The position numbers were made by a program, and so were the translations under genes. From the NCBI GenBank assembly GCA_902790625.1, contig CADASP010000032.1, forward strand, positions 1 through 51,593: 51,593 nucleotides of DNA, given 5' to 3'. The notes below the pieces were generated by a model, which was not told where the DNA came from, ran no database searches, and saw only the letters and a list, made by a program, of their open reading frames with translations. The stretch is from an uncultured Prevotellaceae bacterium (lineage in GTDB: Bacteria > Bacteroidota > Bacteroidia > Bacteroidales > Bacteroidaceae). Shown piece after piece: positions 50,480 through 51,593 of this stretch (positions are counted from its first letter, which is position 1; every line of letters starts with the position of its first letter).

Positions 50480-50606
50480 AGACAAAAATCTTAAGTGAAG
50501 AGTCTCTTTAAGTGAAGAGTCTCTTTAAATGAAGAATGACCCGTGAATGACCCGTGAATAATATATGGCGCAGCATTCATGATTATTCGTGAGTCATTTA
50601 TGCGCA
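50475..50606. repeat. direct repeat, right copy (132 bp)
   Basis: Second copy of 50106-50220, in the same orientation, with an internal 17-bp tandem duplication. Confidence 0.92.
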
Positions 50607-51189
50607 GACGGTTGAAAAGACGGTAGTGTTTTTTTGTAGATTCCAGACGCTGAAAGCGTCCTTTTCACCTGATTGCGGATAATCATTTAAAATATATTAA
50701 AACGGATGCCTCCCAAAAACCGCTAAAGGCCCTCATATTTCGAAAATTCTCCACGAGAAAACTTTTGGCCGAAAATACGCGAGTTTTGAGAAGGTTCGCC
50801 AAACGGCTGGCTTTCAGTCGATTGACCTCGAAATACCACAAAATCCCCTTCGATGGCTGGAAAAAGTCAACGCCGAAAAAAAATTTGGCGTTGCCGTTTT
50901 CTGATAGGGCGTGCTTGTGGAAACGAAAATCGTTCCAAAAATCGGCAAATATATTGCACAAAACCACCTCGGCTGTGCAAAAATCGCCTTAAAAGTCCTT
51001 TTTCCCCCACCCCAAAATGCTGCACAAACGGCCGAAAGTGTGCATTCTCCGTTCCAGAATGAAAATTTTATTTGTAAGAATTCTGGAATTTCCATTTCAC
51101 ATCCCTTCACAATTTATCTCCTGTCTTAAGCAGAAATTAACCATTCAAACCATAGCCGAAACTAAGACCTCATAGAAAAAAGCGACCCA
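50607..51189. other. AT-rich spacer without a recognisable gene
   Basis: 50607-50690 resembles 26450-26500 (GACGCTGAAAGCGTC hairpin and a T-run), ending in GCGGATAATCA. From 50691 to 51189 only short open frames without ribosome-binding sites or family features are seen. A small inverted pair TTCCAGAAT/ATTCTGGAA lies at 51052 and 51083. Confidence 0.55.
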
Positions 51190-51593
51190 CATACAATAGC
51201 CCTTCCGGGGTTTCTACTTGAACGCGAAAGCCCCAGAGGGGCTGTTGTATGTGTGTTGCTTTTACAGGGGCGCTGCCCCTGCCTGTATTCTGTCGCCCCT
51301 CCGGGGCTTTCTGCTGCGACTCCGTAGAGCATACAAATTGCATTCAGAGTTATTTTGTCTCCGCTCGACCTTAGGTCGCTTGTAAGGCAAGAATTTATTA
51401 TTTATTCAACTTTCGCAAGTTCCGCAAAGACGGCCTGAAAGGCCAATAAACTCTCAGCCCAGGGCATCGCCCTGGGTTGATGTGGCGCGCAGCGTACGCC
51501 CTGTAAGGGCAAAAGCATAATGGACGAGATAGGGCTTTTGCCCTTTCAGGGCGAATTTTCCCACATCCTTGCACCCAGGGCGATGCCCTGGGC
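51190..51593. repeat. dispersed palindromic repeat clusters, copy C, running off the window
   Basis: 51190-51402 repeats the 9650-9893 module (GCCCCAGAGGGGC, GGGGCGCTGCCCC and the conserved CTTTCTGCTGCGACTCC ... CGACCTTAGGTCGCTT segment). 51430-51593 repeats the GCCCAGGGCATCGCCCTGGG and GCCCTTTCAGGGC modules of 46560-46735. Both are in tandem and extend past the window end. Confidence 0.85.

Noticed and set aside
50683..51129. Overlapping 70-98-codon frames on both strands in the last AT-rich spacer
   Set aside because: No ribosome-binding sites, no family features and no agreement between strands; I see no gene there.

Overview
The window looks like a chromosomal segment of a GC-rich Bacteroidales bacterium, most likely Prevotellaceae. 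This rests on SusC/SusD pairs, fasciclin and PCMD lipoproteins, DPP4, a BspA-like leucine-rich surface protein, lipobox signal peptides, and promoters of the Bacteroidetes type (TTG, 19-20 nt, TAnnTTTG). Coding DNA is GC-rich. The spacers are AT-rich and unusually full of short repeats. No rRNA, tRNA or CRISPR array was seen.

Layout. (1) 1-8700, + strand: tail of an Rpn-type nuclease/transposase, nudC, uxuA, a 55-residue membrane protein overlapping a large DUF4450 lipoprotein, and a dipeptidyl peptidase IV. (2) 8701-9895: repeats and a truncated antitoxin-like gene. (3) 9896-16818, - strand: mntP, a beta-helix secreted protein, a helical lipoprotein, a GHL10 glycosidase, a HAD hydrolase, smpB, a DMP19 protein and a GH53 galactanase. 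(4) 17180-21504, - strand: a four-gene surface cluster (PCMD lipoprotein, outer-membrane barrel, calycin-like/PCMD protein, NADase-type glycan-binding protein). (5) 21848-24288, - strand: GH43, DUF3332 and DUF3237 proteins. (6) 25438-26412, +: LD-carboxypeptidase. (7) 26815-46353, - strand: an eight-gene, 19.5-kb apparent operon in the order CotH kinase-like, fasciclin, SusC, SusD, fasciclin, fasciclin, SusC, SusD, with no glycosidase. (8) 46899-49918, -: a BspA-like gene split by an ISL3-type insertion sequence with perfect inverted repeats and an 8-bp target duplication. (9) 50042-51593: repeats only.

Functional themes are surface glycan and peptide handling: uronate metabolism (uxuA), galactan and arabinan hydrolysis (GH53, GH43), dipeptide release (DPP4), murein peptide trimming (S66 peptidase), and two SusCD importers whose partners are adhesion-type fasciclin lipoproteins and a CotH-like kinase.

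The most unusual signal is a population of tandem arrays with a 7-bp period. They occur in spacers and also inside genes, exactly at export signals: two signal peptides and one C-terminal tail. A 7-bp repeat encodes the same 7-residue peptide in all three frames while copy-number change shifts the downstream frame, so these arrays could act as on/off switches for surface proteins. One array pair also forms a 32-bp inverted repeat around the start of a SusD gene.
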